A DNA stretch of 64,000 nt from Bradyrhizobium sp. AZCC 2176 (GCF_036924645.1 NZ_JAZHRX010000001.1:4491501-4555500), one strand, 5' to 3'. Positions 44,030-53,329 are shown, counted from the first letter of the stretch. Program-made: numbers and translations. Notes: generated from the sequence alone by a model not told the origin.

Positions 44030-45490
44030 ATGTCTGCAGAGCATTTCGATGTGCTTATCGTCGGCGCGGGCCTGTCCGGCATCGGCGCGGGGTATCACCT
44101 GCAGCAGAAGTGCCCGGGCAAGAGCTACGTGATCCTCGAGGGGCGCGATTGCATCGGCGGCACCTGGGACCTGTTTCGCTATCCCGGCATCCGTTCCGAC
44201 TCCGACATGTATACACTCGGCTATTCGTTCCGGCCGTGGACCGAGCCGAAGGCGATCGCTGACGGGCCGCGGATCCTGAACTACGTCCGCGAGACCGCTT
44301 CCGACAACGGCATCGACAGGAAGATCCGCTTCAACCATCGCGTCAAGCGCGCGTCGTGGTCGTCGCCGGCTTCGCGCTGGACGGTGGAGGCCGAACGCAT
44401 GGCAGGCGAGGGCGCAATCGAGGTCGTGAGTTTCACCTGCAATTTCCTGTTCATGTGCTCGGGCTATTACAAATACGAGGAAGGCTACACGCCCGAATTT
44501 TCCGGCACGGCTGACTTCGCCGGCCAGATCGTGCATCCGCAGAAATGGCCCGAGGATATCGACTATGCGGGCAAGCGCGTGGTGGTGATCGGCTCGGGCG
44601 CGACCGCCGTAACGCTGGTGCCGGAGATGGCGAAGACCGCGTCGCACGTCACCATGCTGCAGCGTTCGCCGACTTACGTGGTGGCACGGCCGGCGGAAGA
44701 TGCGCTCGCCAACAAGCTGCGGCAGAAACTCTCGGCCAAGCTCGCCTATCATCTGATCCGCTGGCGCAACGTGCTGTTCGGCATGTATTTCTTCCAGCTC
44801 TGCCGCCGCAAGCCTGACCGCGCCAAGCAACTCATCCTCGGCGGCGTCAAGATGGCTCTGGGGCCGGAATACGACGTGGCTAAGCACTTTACGCCGCGCT
44901 ACAATCCGTGGGAGCAGCGGCTGTGCCTGGTACCTGATGGCGACCTGTTCAAGTCGATCCGCGACAAGCGCGCTTCCGTTGTCACCAGTGAGATCGACAC
45001 TTTCACCAAGGGCGGCATCAAGCTGAAGGATGGCAGCGAGCTTGAGGCCGACATCATCGTTACCGCCACGGGACTGAACCTGCAGGTGCTCGGCGGCCTC
45101 GAGGTCAGCGTCGACGGCCGCACGGTCGATTTTGCGCGAACGCTGAACTACAAGGGCATGATGTATTCGGACATTCCGAACATGGCCTCGGCATTCGGCT
45201 ATACCAATGCGTCGTGGACGCTGAAATGCGATCTGACCTGCGAATATGTCTGCCGGCTCATCAATTACATGGACCGCAACGGCTACAGGCAATGCATGCC
45301 GCATAATGTCGATCCTGACGTCACGGAACTGCCGTCGCTGGATTTCTCGTCCGGTTATGTGCAGCGCTCGATCGCTAAACTGCCCAAACAAGGCTCGAAG
45401 CGGCCGTGGCGGCTGTATCAGAACTACGCGCTCGACATCGTCACGCTGCGCTACGGCAAGGTCGACGACGGGGTGATGCAGTATTCGTGA
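44030..45490 (+). CDS. Flavin-containing (Baeyer-Villiger-type) monooxygenase
   Basis: FAD- and NADPH-dependent monooxygenase of 486 residues. First Rossmann motif IVGAGLSGIGAGYHL; then the fingerprint FAGQIVHPQKW, which fits F-x-G-x3-H-x3-W of flavin monooxygenases and Baeyer-Villiger enzymes; then a second Rossmann motif VIGSGATAVTLVPEMAK. GGTWDLFRYPGIRSDSDMYT is typical of the Baeyer-Villiger branch. GGAG seven bases before the ATG at 44030 fixes the start. It probably oxidises a ketone or a hydrophobic acid to an ester or hydroxyl product; the substrate is unknown. Confidence 0.88.
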   Translation: MSAEHFDVLIVGAGLSGIGAGYHLQQKCPGKSYVILEGRDCIGGTWDLFRYPGIRSDSDMYTLGYSFRPWTEPKAIADGPRILNYVRETASDNGIDRKIRFNHRVKRASWSSPASRWTVEAERMAGEGAIEVVSFTCNFLFMCSGYYKYEEGYTPEFSGTADFAGQIVHPQKWPEDIDYAGKRVVVIGSGATAVTLVPEMAKTASHVTMLQRSPTYVVARPAEDALANKLRQKLSAKLAYHLIRWRNVLFGMYFFQLCRRKPDRAKQLILGGVKMALGPEYDVAKHFTPRYNPWEQRLCLVPDGDLFKSIRDKRASVVTSEIDTFTKGGIKLKDGSELEADIIVTATGLNLQVLGGLEVSVDGRTVDFARTLNYKGMMYSDIPNMASAFGYTNASWTLKCDLTCEYVCRLINYMDRNGYRQCMPHNVDPDVTELPSLDFSSGYVQRSIAKLPKQGSKRPWRLYQNYALDIVTLRYGKVDDGVMQYS

Positions 45491-45701
45491 GCGGTCCGCG
45501 TATTCCGCAAAAGTGGACACGGTTTTGCGGTCAGAATACGCGCAGACAAACCGCGCGAGGTGCGTTCCGGCGCCCCATGCGTTATTTCGCGTATACGTGG
45601 CCGAACGCGAATCGTTCAAGGTACCCTCACGGTTAACGCCGGATTAACCGGCATCCATCTATGCTGCGTGGCTTGTGGCCCCCGACAGCACGAGGAAGCC
45701 C

Positions 45702-45854
45702 ATGGACGCCCAGCGAATTGCCATCGATGCCATCGTGGCGCTGACCGATTGCGACCGCGAGGCGGCCGCCGCCTTCATCCGCAAGTTCTATCTCGCCGGC
45801 GTCCGCGATCCGAAGCGGCTCACGTTCAAGGGCCTGCAGGCGCTGCGGGGCTGA
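45702..45854 (+). CDS. Short 50-residue protein
   Basis: A small ORF behind GAGGAAG with the ATG seven bases on. The product is 50 residues and helical in look: MDAQRIAIDAIVALTDCDRE, AAAAFIRKFYLAGVRDPKR and the end LTFKGLQALRG. No domain is recognised. Codon third positions are GC-rich as in real genes of this window, which supports coding. I recall similar short proteins in Bradyrhizobium but cannot verify it. Confidence 0.55.
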   Translation: MDAQRIAIDAIVALTDCDREAAAAFIRKFYLAGVRDPKRLTFKGLQALRG

Positions 45855-45859
45855 GGTCT

Positions 45860-46490
45860 CTCCTCCGTGAGGATGGATTTCGGGTTCGGCCGTCAAGCGG
45901 TTCGCCCGCAATGAAGTGGATATGGTTTTGCGTTCTCGCGACGCATTGCGCCCGAGGTTTGATCTTCGTTTGCCCTCTTCGAAATAGAGGGCGCAGGGAA
46001 GACCGGGTGCTTGCTGCACCCGCGGTCTCGCGTGCGATTTGCGCAAACAAAACTGCACACGAGCATACAGGGCAGCGGGAGCATTCCGGCCTTCCCTGCG
46101 CAATGGCTTTACGGCTTACTTCGTGCTCTCCCTGGTGAACGGCTCTTTTGCCACCATCGTTACGCAGAACTTCCGCGCAACTTAGCGCCAGCACCGCGGC
46201 GCCCGAACCACACGACTTCGCCGTACGCTCAAGCTGCACACGTCAGTCGCAGCTCGCGCGTCCATCGCATCTCACCGCACGTTCGTGACGATGGCCAACG
46301 CCCCTCATCTGCCGTGAGACGGGCGGAGTTATGCTGCTGATTTGGGTGACATGTTAAGCGGAATATTTTTGCGCGAAGGGCTGGACGACCCAAATCGCGT
46401 TGATGCATCGGATAAATTTCGTCTGAGCGCGCAGGCCATCGAGACCGCGCTCGTCCTCACTCAGCCGTGAACCCGCTTACGGACTCTTGC
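45860..46490. repeat. Long noncoding stretch, likely dispersed repeat
   Basis: Over 600 bp without a plausible gene. Several frames encode phrases (ICANKTAHEHTGQREHSGLP, CAMALRLTSCSPW) that I recall as recurrent artefact proteins in Bradyrhizobium and Rhodopseudomonas annotation, pointing to a multicopy element. Contains CCCTCTTCGAAATAGAGGG, a hairpin. Multicopy nature is from memory, not computed. Confidence 0.45.
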
Positions 46491-46609
46491 TACCGGAGCG
46501 CGAGCATGATGAAATGTGGTCGAAATGTAACCAAACGGAAACCAGCACGACCCCCGAATTTCCTGGGCCGCGGATCAAATCCGCGCATCACGGGTACAGG
46601 AACCGGAAA

Positions 46610-47539
46610 ATGCTACAGCAGCTTTTCGCGCCACAGCTCGTCTTTCTCTATATCCTCTTTGCATCGACGCTCTATGTGCACTTCCGCGGCCGCGAGCGGC
46701 TCCGGATCGCGCGCCAGCTTGGCGATCATTCGACCTATCTCGCGCCCTACAACGTGCTGATGTATGCGGGCTCGGCGATTCCGAACCAGCCGGTGATCCC
46801 GGTCGAGCGCTTCCCCGAACTGGCAAAGCTCAGCGAGAACTGGGAGGCGATCCGCGAGGAGGCGGTGCGACTGTTCGACGAGGGCTTTATCCGCGCCGCC
46901 GCGAAGAACAACGACTGGGGCTTTTACTCGTTCTTCAAGAGCGGCTGGAAACGGTTTTATCTGAAATGGTATGACGACTTTCTTCCTTCCGCGCGCACCC
47001 TGTGCCCGAAGACGGTCGAACTGTTGAACTCGATCCCGACGGTGCACGGCGCGATGTTCGCCATGCTGCCGCCCGGCGGCAAGCTCGGCGCGCATCGCGA
47101 TCCCTTTGCCGGCTCGCTGCGCTATCACCTCGGTCTCGTCACGCCCAATTCGGACAAATGCCGGATCCTGGTCGACGGCGTGCCATGCGTCTGGCGCGAC
47201 GGCGAAGCCTTCATGTTCGACGAGACTTTTATCCACAGCGCGGAGAATGCGACCGACGTCAACCGCATCATCCTGTTCTGCGACGTCGAACGTCCCATGA
47301 AGTATGGCTTCATGACCGCGATCAACCGCTGGGTCAGCCACCACATCGTCAAGGCCTCCGCCACCCAGAACATGGAAGGCGAGCATGTCGGCGTGCTCAA
47401 CAAAGTGTTCGGCAAGCTCTACGAACTTCACCTCGCCAGCCGCAAGGTCAAGGAGTGGAACCGCAAGGTCTACTACGCGCTGAAGTACAGCCTGATGGTC
47501 GGGATCGTCGCGCTGATCGTGGTGTCGGCGTTGCGATGA
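46610..47539 (+). CDS. lpxO: Aspartyl/asparaginyl beta-hydroxylase-like (LpxO-type) dioxygenase
   Basis: Fe(II)/2-oxoglutarate dioxygenase of 309 residues of the LpxO type, which hydroxylates the secondary acyl chain of lipid A. An N-terminal membrane helix (LFAPQLVFLYILFAS) and a C-terminal one (VGIVALIVVSALR) flank the catalytic domain. Iron ligands His-x-Asp are in GAHRDPFAG and the distal His in FDETFIHSAEN; the 2-oxoglutarate Arg is in TDVNRIILFCDV. Preceded by AGGAACCGG. It fits the LPS theme of the window but lies apart from the core cluster. Another family member may modify another lipid, so the symbol is tentative. Confidence 0.82.
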   Translation: MLQQLFAPQLVFLYILFASTLYVHFRGRERLRIARQLGDHSTYLAPYNVLMYAGSAIPNQPVIPVERFPELAKLSENWEAIREEAVRLFDEGFIRAAAKNNDWGFYSFFKSGWKRFYLKWYDDFLPSARTLCPKTVELLNSIPTVHGAMFAMLPPGGKLGAHRDPFAGSLRYHLGLVTPNSDKCRILVDGVPCVWRDGEAFMFDETFIHSAENATDVNRIILFCDVERPMKYGFMTAINRWVSHHIVKASATQNMEGEHVGVLNKVFGKLYELHLASRKVKEWNRKVYYALKYSLMVGIVALIVVSALR

Positions 47540-47626
47540 TGCGTAGGGCGGACTAGCGATAGCGTAATGCGCCATCTTGACCAGCTACGGGTGCTGACGG
47601 TGCAACGGGCGTACGTCTAAGAGGTA

Positions 47627-47652
47627 GGCGGGTTACGCTTCGCTAACCCGCC
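47627..47652. terminator. Hairpin GGCGGGTTA-loop-TAACCCGCC
   Basis: Nine-base stem around CGCTTCGC, in the convergent gap between lpxO and the EthD gene. A related form (GGGTGGATTACGCTTCGCTAATCGCCC) is at 48135-48161, so it is also a repeat type. No run of T follows. Confidence 0.5.
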
Positions 47653-47682
47653 CGACTTATCAAGTCGGGAGGCTGCGCATCT

Positions 47683-47997
47683 TCAGCCGACGACGACTTC
47701 GCTGATCTGGATGACCGGAGACTGATCGGTATAGTTCGGGATGTCGGCCATGATCTCCTTGGCATGAGGCCCAAAGCCGGTCTGGAACGCCTCGAGCGAG
47801 TCGCAGAAGATGTGACACATGCCGACATAGGTCGCGGGAGCGCCGGGCGCGCCGCCGGCGAGGCCCTTGTCGACTGTGTAGGACTTGCAGGCATCGCCCA
47901 TGCGCGCCTTCACGAGCGGCATATGCTTGTCGCGGTAGTAGTCGTGATCGAAGCGCCCGCCGGGTGTATTGGGATACATTACGCTTACCTTGATCAT
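47683..47997 (-). CDS. EthD-family protein
   Basis: 104-residue protein of the EthD family, small dimeric alpha-beta barrel proteins associated with degradation of ethers and other compounds. The start MIKVSVMYPNTPGGRFDHDY matches the family opening, and HMPLVKARMGDACKSY and GMCHIFCDSLEAFQTGFG fit the rest. The ATG at 47997 follows GGAGGGC. Function unknown. Possibly cotranscribed with the gene that follows in the reverse direction, but there is a repeat between them. Confidence 0.75.
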   Translation of the reverse strand: MIKVSVMYPNTPGGRFDHDYYRDKHMPLVKARMGDACKSYTVDKGLAGGAPGAPATYVGMCHIFCDSLEAFQTGFGPHAKEIMADIPNYTDQSPVIQISEVVVG

Positions 47998-48167
47998 GGA
48001 CGTGCCCTCCGTTTCGACGTTCGCCGTTGGTTTCCGGCAATAGTTGAAATCTGTGTCAGTTTTGCGGATCTTGCAACCGGAAGGTGGCGGCCTTCGCGTC
48101 ATCCTGCCGCCGAAGGACGTGGGCGATCATCATAGGGTGGATTACGCTTCGCTAATCGCCCAACGAA

Positions 48168-48194
48168 AAAGCCCCGGATCAGATCCGGGGCTTT
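48168..48194 (-). terminator. Rho-independent terminator of the FAH-type gene
   Basis: AAAGCCCCGGAT-CAG-ATCCGGGGCTTT, a perfect twelve-base stem. On the minus strand it is followed by TTTTT, placing it 30 bp after the stop at 48223 as a classic intrinsic terminator. Confidence 0.85.
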
Positions 48195-48222
48195 GCACTT
48201 CGCGGAGGCTCTCAGTCGCAGA

Positions 48223-48924
48223 TTATTCCGGCTTGCCGATCGCAACCTTCAGCGTGCCGACGCCGTCGACGCCGCACTCGATCTGGTCGCCGGGGTTGAG
48301 CTGGGAGACGCCGGCGGGCGTTCCCGTCATGATGATGTCGCCGGCGGCGAGTTTTACCTGCTGCGAGAGCTGCCAGATGATTTCCGGCACGTTCCAGATC
48401 AGCTCGGTGAGATCACCTTTTTGCGTTTCCTTGCCGTTCACCGTCAGCCAGATCTTGCCCTTGGTGGGATGGCCGATCTTCGCGGCGGGCTGAATCGCGG
48501 AACAGGGTGCGGAATAGTCGAACGACTTGCCGACTTCCCACGGCCGCTCCTTCTTGCGCGAGGCGAGCTGCAGGTCGCGGCGGGTGAGGTCGATGCCGAC
48601 GGCGTAGCCATAGACATGGTCGAGCGCCTTGTCGGCGGGAATGTTGAGGCCGCCGCTCTTCATCGCGACGATCAGCTCGACCTCGTGATGCAGATCCTTG
48701 GTCAGCGGCGGGTAGGGAATGGTGGCGCCGTCGGGCACCAGCATGTCGGCATGCTTGCCGAAGAAGAACGGCGGGGCGCGCTCGTCATTGCCCATCTCGC
48801 GGATGTGCTCGAGATAATTGCGCCCGACGCACCAGATGCGGCGGACCGGATAGGTGCCCGTTTCGCCGACGACGGGAAGGGCGGGCTGCGGGGCTGCTGA
48901 TATGACGTAGGAGGCTGCGTTCAT
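48223..48924 (-). CDS. Fumarylacetoacetate hydrolase-family protein
   Basis: Protein of 233 residues of the FAH family, which cleaves or decarboxylates dicarbonyl acids in aromatic degradation. Metal-binding pattern: HHEVELIV (Glu ligands) then a distal Asp in VGIDLTRRDLQ. GRNYLEHIREMGN and IIMTGTPAGV are typical of fumarylpyruvate hydrolase or acylpyruvase members. Signal peptide absent. It could handle products of a ring-cleavage pathway; the next ABC gene is unrelated. Confidence 0.85.
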   Translation of the reverse strand: MNAASYVISAAPQPALPVVGETGTYPVRRIWCVGRNYLEHIREMGNDERAPPFFFGKHADMLVPDGATIPYPPLTKDLHHEVELIVAMKSGGLNIPADKALDHVYGYAVGIDLTRRDLQLASRKKERPWEVGKSFDYSAPCSAIQPAAKIGHPTKGKIWLTVNGKETQKGDLTELIWNVPEIIWQLSQQVKLAAGDIIMTGTPAGVSQLNPGDQIECGVDGVGTLKVAIGKPE

Positions 48925-49008
48925 GAAAAGGGTCTCGGGAGGTTACAGGTGGAAATTTCGGGAATAGCTCTACGCGGTTGCGCTGACCGGCGCCAGACTG
49001 GGGATGGG

Positions 49009-49083
49009 CAGTGAGGGTGGCTCAGAAGTTCTCTTCCCCGTCGCCGCGGGTCCGTCAAGAGAACTTCTGAGCCACCCTCACTG
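49009..49083. repeat. Perfect 27-bp inverted repeat
   Basis: Left arm 49009-49035 (CAGTGAGGGTGGCTCAGAAG...), right arm 49057-49083, loop of 21 bp. Sits between the FAH-type gene and the end of the ABC exporter gene, both leftward. On the plus strand a run TTTTT follows 10 bp later; on the minus strand there is no T run, so it is not a simple terminator for the exporter gene. Confidence 0.85.
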
Positions 49084-49128
49084 AAATCAGAAATTTTTGC
49101 GGTGTCCTTTATCGGATCCGACGCTCGC

Positions 49129-50955
49129 TCAAGATGCTACGATGGAGTAGGCGAGCGTCGGCTCCGGGACACTGCTGTCGCGCTGTTGCAGGCGGAAGAA
49201 CGAGGCGTAGCGGCCGCCGCGCCGCAGCAAATCATCATGCTGCCCGCGCTCGACGATTTCGCCGGCCTCGACCACCAGGATCGCATCGGCGTGCATGATG
49301 GTGTGCAGGCGGTGGGCGATGACGATGGTGGTGCGGTTCCGGCAGAGATGCTCGATCGCTTCCTGCACGGCTTTTTCGGACTCGGAGTCCAGCGCCGCGG
49401 TGGCCTCGTCGAGCAGGATGATCGGCGCGTTCTTGAGCAGCGCCCGCGCGACGGCGATGCGCTGGCGCTGGCCGCCGGATAGCTGCGTGCCGTGCTCGCC
49501 GACGGGCGTGTCGTAGCCGAGCGGGAAGCCCATGATGAAGTCATGCGCGCAGGCCGCCTTGGCCGCCGCCACGATCTCGTCCTGGGTGGCGCCTTCCTTG
49601 CCGAAGGCGATGTTGGCGCCGATCGTGTCGCGGAACAGATAGACGTCCTGCCCGACATAGCCGCTCTGGGCGCGCAGCGAATGCCGCGACACGCCTGATA
49701 TCTTCTGGCCGTCGATCAGGATCTCGCCGTCGTTCACTTCGTAGAGCCGCAGCAGCAGTGCGAGCACAGTGGACTTGCCGCCGCCGGACGGGCCGACCAG
49801 CGCGGTGGTCTTGCCGGGCTCGGCGACGAAGCTCATGTTCTTCAGCACCGGCTCGTCCGGCCGGTAGCGGAAATTGACGTCGCGGAACTCGACCCGCGCG
49901 TTGGAGAGTTTCAGCGCCGGCTTGTCGTTGTCGGCGGGCTCGCTCGCCGGGCTGTCGACGATCTCGAGCAGCATGCGCGCGCCGACCAACTGGCTGTTGA
50001 GGTCGATGTTGAGCCGCGCCAGGCGCTTGGCCGGTTCGGTCGCCAGCAGGAACGCGGTCATGAAGGAGAAAAACTGTCCGGGCGTGGCGCCGAGCGCGAC
50101 CACGCTGTAGCCGCCATAGAGCAGGCAGCCCGCGACGGCAAAGCCGCCGAGCATTTCCATCAGCGGGTTGGAGCGATTGGAGACCCGCGCCATCTTGTTG
50201 GCGTTCTTCTCGACGATCGCGATATTCTCGTCGATGCGCCGCTGCATGGTTTGTTCCAGCGTGAACGCCTTCACGGTGCGGATGCCTTGCAGCGATTCCT
50301 GCATCACCTCGAGGATATCGGCGGTGCCGGTGAACTGGTTGTGGGCAAGGCCCTTGATGCGCTTCACCAGCTTGCGCAGGATCAGCATCGCCGGCGGCAC
50401 CACCACCAGGCCGATAAACGACAGGACCGGATCCTGCGTCACCATCACGAATATCAGGCTGACCAGCAGCAGCAGGTCGCGTCCGACCGCATTGATCAAC
50501 AGCGTCAGCACGTCGGTGATGGATTTTGCGCCCGACGTCAGCCGCGCCAGGAATTCGGACGAATGCCGCTCGGAATAGAATCCGATGCTCTCGCTCATCA
50601 GCTTGGCAAACAGCCGCCGCTGGTTATTGGCGAGAATGGCATTGCTGATCTTCGACAGGATCACGGTGTGGCCGTAGGCCGCCAGACCCTTGATGAACAG
50701 CAGCACCACCGTGACGCCGGAGAGGATAGCGATGCCGACGACGTTCTTGTCGATATAGGCCTGGTTGATCACCTGGCCCAGGATATAGGCCGAGCCCGCG
50801 GTGGCGCCGGCGGACACGCCCATCAGCGCGAACGCGGTCAGATAGCGCCGCCAATAGACAAAGCCCTGTTCCATGACGAGGCGGCGAATCAGGATCGCCG
50901 CGCCGTAGGGATCGTCGGTGATTTTTCGTGTCGGTTTGCTTGGAAGTTCGGTCAT
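49129..50955 (-). CDS. ABC exporter half-transporter (MsbA-like)
   Basis: Fused membrane and ATPase protein of 608 residues. Six helices in the first 330 residues (GYIL...AFALMGVSAGATAGSAYIL and later DLLLLVSLIFVMVTQ) then an ATPase domain with Walker A GPSGGGKST, signature LSGGQRQRIAVARALL and Walker B IILLDEATAALD. This is the MsbA/lipid A-core flippase layout, and its neighbours (LPS core genes) fit; other lipid or polysaccharide exporters in this family cannot be excluded. The ATG at 50955 follows an upstream region without a strong site. Confidence 0.85.
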   Translation of the reverse strand: MTELPSKPTRKITDDPYGAAILIRRLVMEQGFVYWRRYLTAFALMGVSAGATAGSAYILGQVINQAYIDKNVVGIAILSGVTVVLLFIKGLAAYGHTVILSKISNAILANNQRRLFAKLMSESIGFYSERHSSEFLARLTSGAKSITDVLTLLINAVGRDLLLLVSLIFVMVTQDPVLSFIGLVVVPPAMLILRKLVKRIKGLAHNQFTGTADILEVMQESLQGIRTVKAFTLEQTMQRRIDENIAIVEKNANKMARVSNRSNPLMEMLGGFAVAGCLLYGGYSVVALGATPGQFFSFMTAFLLATEPAKRLARLNIDLNSQLVGARMLLEIVDSPASEPADNDKPALKLSNARVEFRDVNFRYRPDEPVLKNMSFVAEPGKTTALVGPSGGGKSTVLALLLRLYEVNDGEILIDGQKISGVSRHSLRAQSGYVGQDVYLFRDTIGANIAFGKEGATQDEIVAAAKAACAHDFIMGFPLGYDTPVGEHGTQLSGGQRQRIAVARALLKNAPIILLDEATAALDSESEKAVQEAIEHLCRNRTTIVIAHRLHTIMHADAILVVEAGEIVERGQHDDLLRRGGRYASFFRLQQRDSSVPEPTLAYSIVAS

Positions 50956-51058
50956 CCGCGTTCCATTGACGGGGCCGGTAGACCGGCGCGTCAGGGCTGC
51001 TGCGGACTAGTCCTTGCCTGCTTGGCGGGGCTTTTTCAAGCCCAATAAGCACTTGATT

Positions 51059-52072
51059 TCAGGCCGATTCCGCATGCTGCAGGAGGCCGCCGCGGTCGCG
51101 GAACAGCTTCTCTTCCCAGGCCAGCGCGTGGGCGGCGATGGTCTCGAGGTTGTCGTATTGCGGCGTCCAGTCCAGCGTCGCATGAATGCGGCGCGTATCG
51201 GCGACCATGGTCACGATGTCGCCGGGGCGGCGCGGCGCATAGGAAACCGCGAAATTGCGCATGGAGACCCGGCGGACGGCCTCGATGGTCTCGAGCACCG
51301 AGTAGCCGCGCCCGTAACCGCAGTTCAGCGTGATCGAGCCTCTCGCGCCGCGCAAATAGGCCAGCGCAGCGCGATGGGCCTGCGCGAGATCGCTGACATG
51401 GATGAAGTCGCGGATGCAGCTTCCGTCCGGCGTCGGATAATCCGTGCCGTACACGTCGATCTTGGCGCGCTGGCCGGTCGCGGCTTCGACCGCGATCTTG
51501 AGCAGATGCGTAGCGCCGACGGTGGCGAGGCCGCAGCGGCCCAAAGGATCGGCGCCGGCGACGTTGAAATAGCGCAGCACGACATAGTTCATGCCGTGTG
51601 CGGAGGCCACGTCATGCAGCATGATTTCCGTCATCAGCTTGGAAGAGCCGTAGGGCGATGCCGGCCGCGTCGGCGCATGCTCGGGCACCGGCACCTGGTC
51701 CGGATTGCCGTAGACGGCAGCCGTCGACGAGAAGATGAAGCGGTTGACGCCGCCCTTGACCGCGGCATTGAGCAGGCTGCGGGTCGTCATGGTGTTGTTG
51801 CGGTAATAGCCGAGCGGATCGCGCACCGAATCCGGCACCACGATGGAGCCGGCGAAATGAATGATGCTCTCGATGCCGTGCTGGGCGATCACGCCTGCGA
51901 CGAGGTTTTCATCGCCGGCATCGCCAATGAACAGCGGCACGCCTTCGGGCAGGAAGGCGGAGAATCCGGTGGACAGATTGTCGATCACGACGACGCTTTC
52001 GCCGGCGTCCGCCAGCGCATGAACCATGTGACTTCCGATATAGCCGGCGCCACCGGTGACGAGCACGGTCAT
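51059..52072 (-). CDS. galE: UDP-glucose 4-epimerase
   Basis: Interconverts UDP-glucose and UDP-galactose, supplying galactose for LPS and EPS. The 337-residue protein has VLVTGGAGYIGSHMVHAL, VVIDNLSTGF, IHFAGSIVVPDSV, the catalytic Ser and Tyr-Lys in FSSTAAVYG and YGSSKLMTE, and CGYGRGYSVLETI. It diverges from the glycosyltransferase gene at 52189. Confidence 0.93.
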   Translation of the reverse strand: MTVLVTGGAGYIGSHMVHALADAGESVVVIDNLSTGFSAFLPEGVPLFIGDAGDENLVAGVIAQHGIESIIHFAGSIVVPDSVRDPLGYYRNNTMTTRSLLNAAVKGGVNRFIFSSTAAVYGNPDQVPVPEHAPTRPASPYGSSKLMTEIMLHDVASAHGMNYVVLRYFNVAGADPLGRCGLATVGATHLLKIAVEAATGQRAKIDVYGTDYPTPDGSCIRDFIHVSDLAQAHRAALAYLRGARGSITLNCGYGRGYSVLETIEAVRRVSMRNFAVSYAPRRPGDIVTMVADTRRIHATLDWTPQYDNLETIAAHALAWEEKLFRDRGGLLQHAESA

Positions 52073-52188
52073 GGGCCACCTCTCCTGAATTGTTGGAGGC
52101 GATGCTAGCGGGGCTGCGATGAAGAGTGGGTTTCGGCGCCTGCGAACTGGCCACTATGCTTAATGTTGCGTATAGGAACTGGCCGAAA

Positions 52189-53244
52189 ATGGAGCCGGAC
52201 GTGCCGATCGAGAACAATTTGGCCAGTGATCTGCAACTGATCGTGCCGAATCTGCACAGGCGCTATTCCGGCGTCACGGCGACCAACCGGATGGTGGCGC
52301 CGAAGCTCGCCCGGATGTACCGGGCGGCATGGCTCGGACCGCACGCGCCCGACGGCATCGCGCGGATGGGTTTTGCGGATCTCCTGAAACTGCGGCGCCA
52401 CGGCACGCCGCTGATCTGGCACGCGCGGCGCAATGACGAGATGATCGCAGGGCTATTGCTGCGCGCGCTCGGCTGGCCGCTGAAGCTCGTCTTCACTTCG
52501 GCAGCACAGCGGCATCACAAGCGGCTGACGCGCTGGCTGATCCGGCAGATGGATGCGGTGATCGCCACTTCAGAACTCTCGGCGTCGTTTCTCAAGCGCG
52601 AGGCAACGGTGGTGATGCATGGCGTCGATACCGATGCTTACGCACCGCCCACAGACCGCGCGGCGGCATTTGCGGAAGCCAAACTGCCGGGACGCTACGC
52701 GATCGGCTGCTTCGGCCGCGTGCGCGCGCAAAAGGGCACGGACGTGTTTGTGGCCGCGATGTGCCGGCTGTTGCCGCGCTATCCCGATTTCACCGCAATC
52801 ATCGTCGGCGCGGTCGTGCCGGAGCAGCAGGGGTTTGCCAACGGTCTGAAGCAACAGATCGAGGCGGCCGGGCTGCAGTCGCGCATCGTCATCATGGGCG
52901 AGCTCGCAATCGACGAAGTGCAGCGCTGGTATCAGCGGCTGACAATCTACGCCTTCACCTCGCGCAACGAAGGCTTCGGCCTGACGCTGATCGAGGCGAT
53001 GTCCGCAGGTACGGCACTGGTGGCGTCGCGCGCGGGCGCCGCCGAATTCGTGGTCGAAGAGGGCGTGACCGGCCTATTGACGCCGCCGGGCGATGTCGAC
53101 GCGCTGGTCGCCGCACTGGAGCCGTTGATGCGCGATCCGGCATCGGCAATCGCGATGGGCGAGCGCGCGCGGGCGCGCGTGCTGAAAAAATTCAGCCTCG
53201 ATGCAGAAGCGAACGCGATCGCCGCGGTCTATCGTGCACTATAG
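52189..53244 (+). CDS. Glycosyltransferase GT4 (LPS core mannosyltransferase-like)
   Basis: GT-B glycosyltransferase of 351 residues. Donor domain marks: IGCFGRVRAQKGTDVFVAAM and the E-x7-E motif in EGFGLTLIEAMSAGTALV. The opening LASDLQLIVPNLHRRYSGVTATN fits LpcC/LpsB-type mannosyltransferases of the rhizobial LPS core, which use GDP-mannose and act on Kdo. The ATG at 52189 is chosen because AGGAAC precedes it. Diverges from galE and converges on the heptosyltransferase. Confidence 0.8.
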   Translation: MEPDVPIENNLASDLQLIVPNLHRRYSGVTATNRMVAPKLARMYRAAWLGPHAPDGIARMGFADLLKLRRHGTPLIWHARRNDEMIAGLLLRALGWPLKLVFTSAAQRHHKRLTRWLIRQMDAVIATSELSASFLKREATVVMHGVDTDAYAPPTDRAAAFAEAKLPGRYAIGCFGRVRAQKGTDVFVAAMCRLLPRYPDFTAIIVGAVVPEQQGFANGLKQQIEAAGLQSRIVIMGELAIDEVQRWYQRLTIYAFTSRNEGFGLTLIEAMSAGTALVASRAGAAEFVVEEGVTGLLTPPGDVDALVAALEPLMRDPASAIAMGERARARVLKKFSLDAEANAIAAVYRAL

Positions 53245-53300
53245 CGTTTTCGAGCGAAGTGGATGCCGGTTCGCGCATAGAAAACGCGTCAAAACAAAGA
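53243..53300. repeat. Dispersed-repeat candidate (AGCGTTTTCGAGCGAAGTGG type)
   Basis: The run from the glycosyltransferase stop contains CGTTTTCGAGCGAAGTGG, CCGGTTCGCG and AGAAAACGCGTCAAAACA. I recall this arrangement as a common intergenic element in Rhizobiales. It lies in a convergent gap. Confidence 0.5.
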
Positions 53301-53329
53301 ACAGAGCTCGGTTCTGTAAGCAGAACCGA

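Noticed and set aside
40610..45619. A 1669-codon open frame on the minus strand
   Set aside because: It runs antisense through the 3' end of the methyltransferase gene, metK, ahcY and the monooxygenase gene, all of which have clear family matches. Its composition (Arg, Asp, His, Val rich) is that of a shadow frame in GC-rich DNA.
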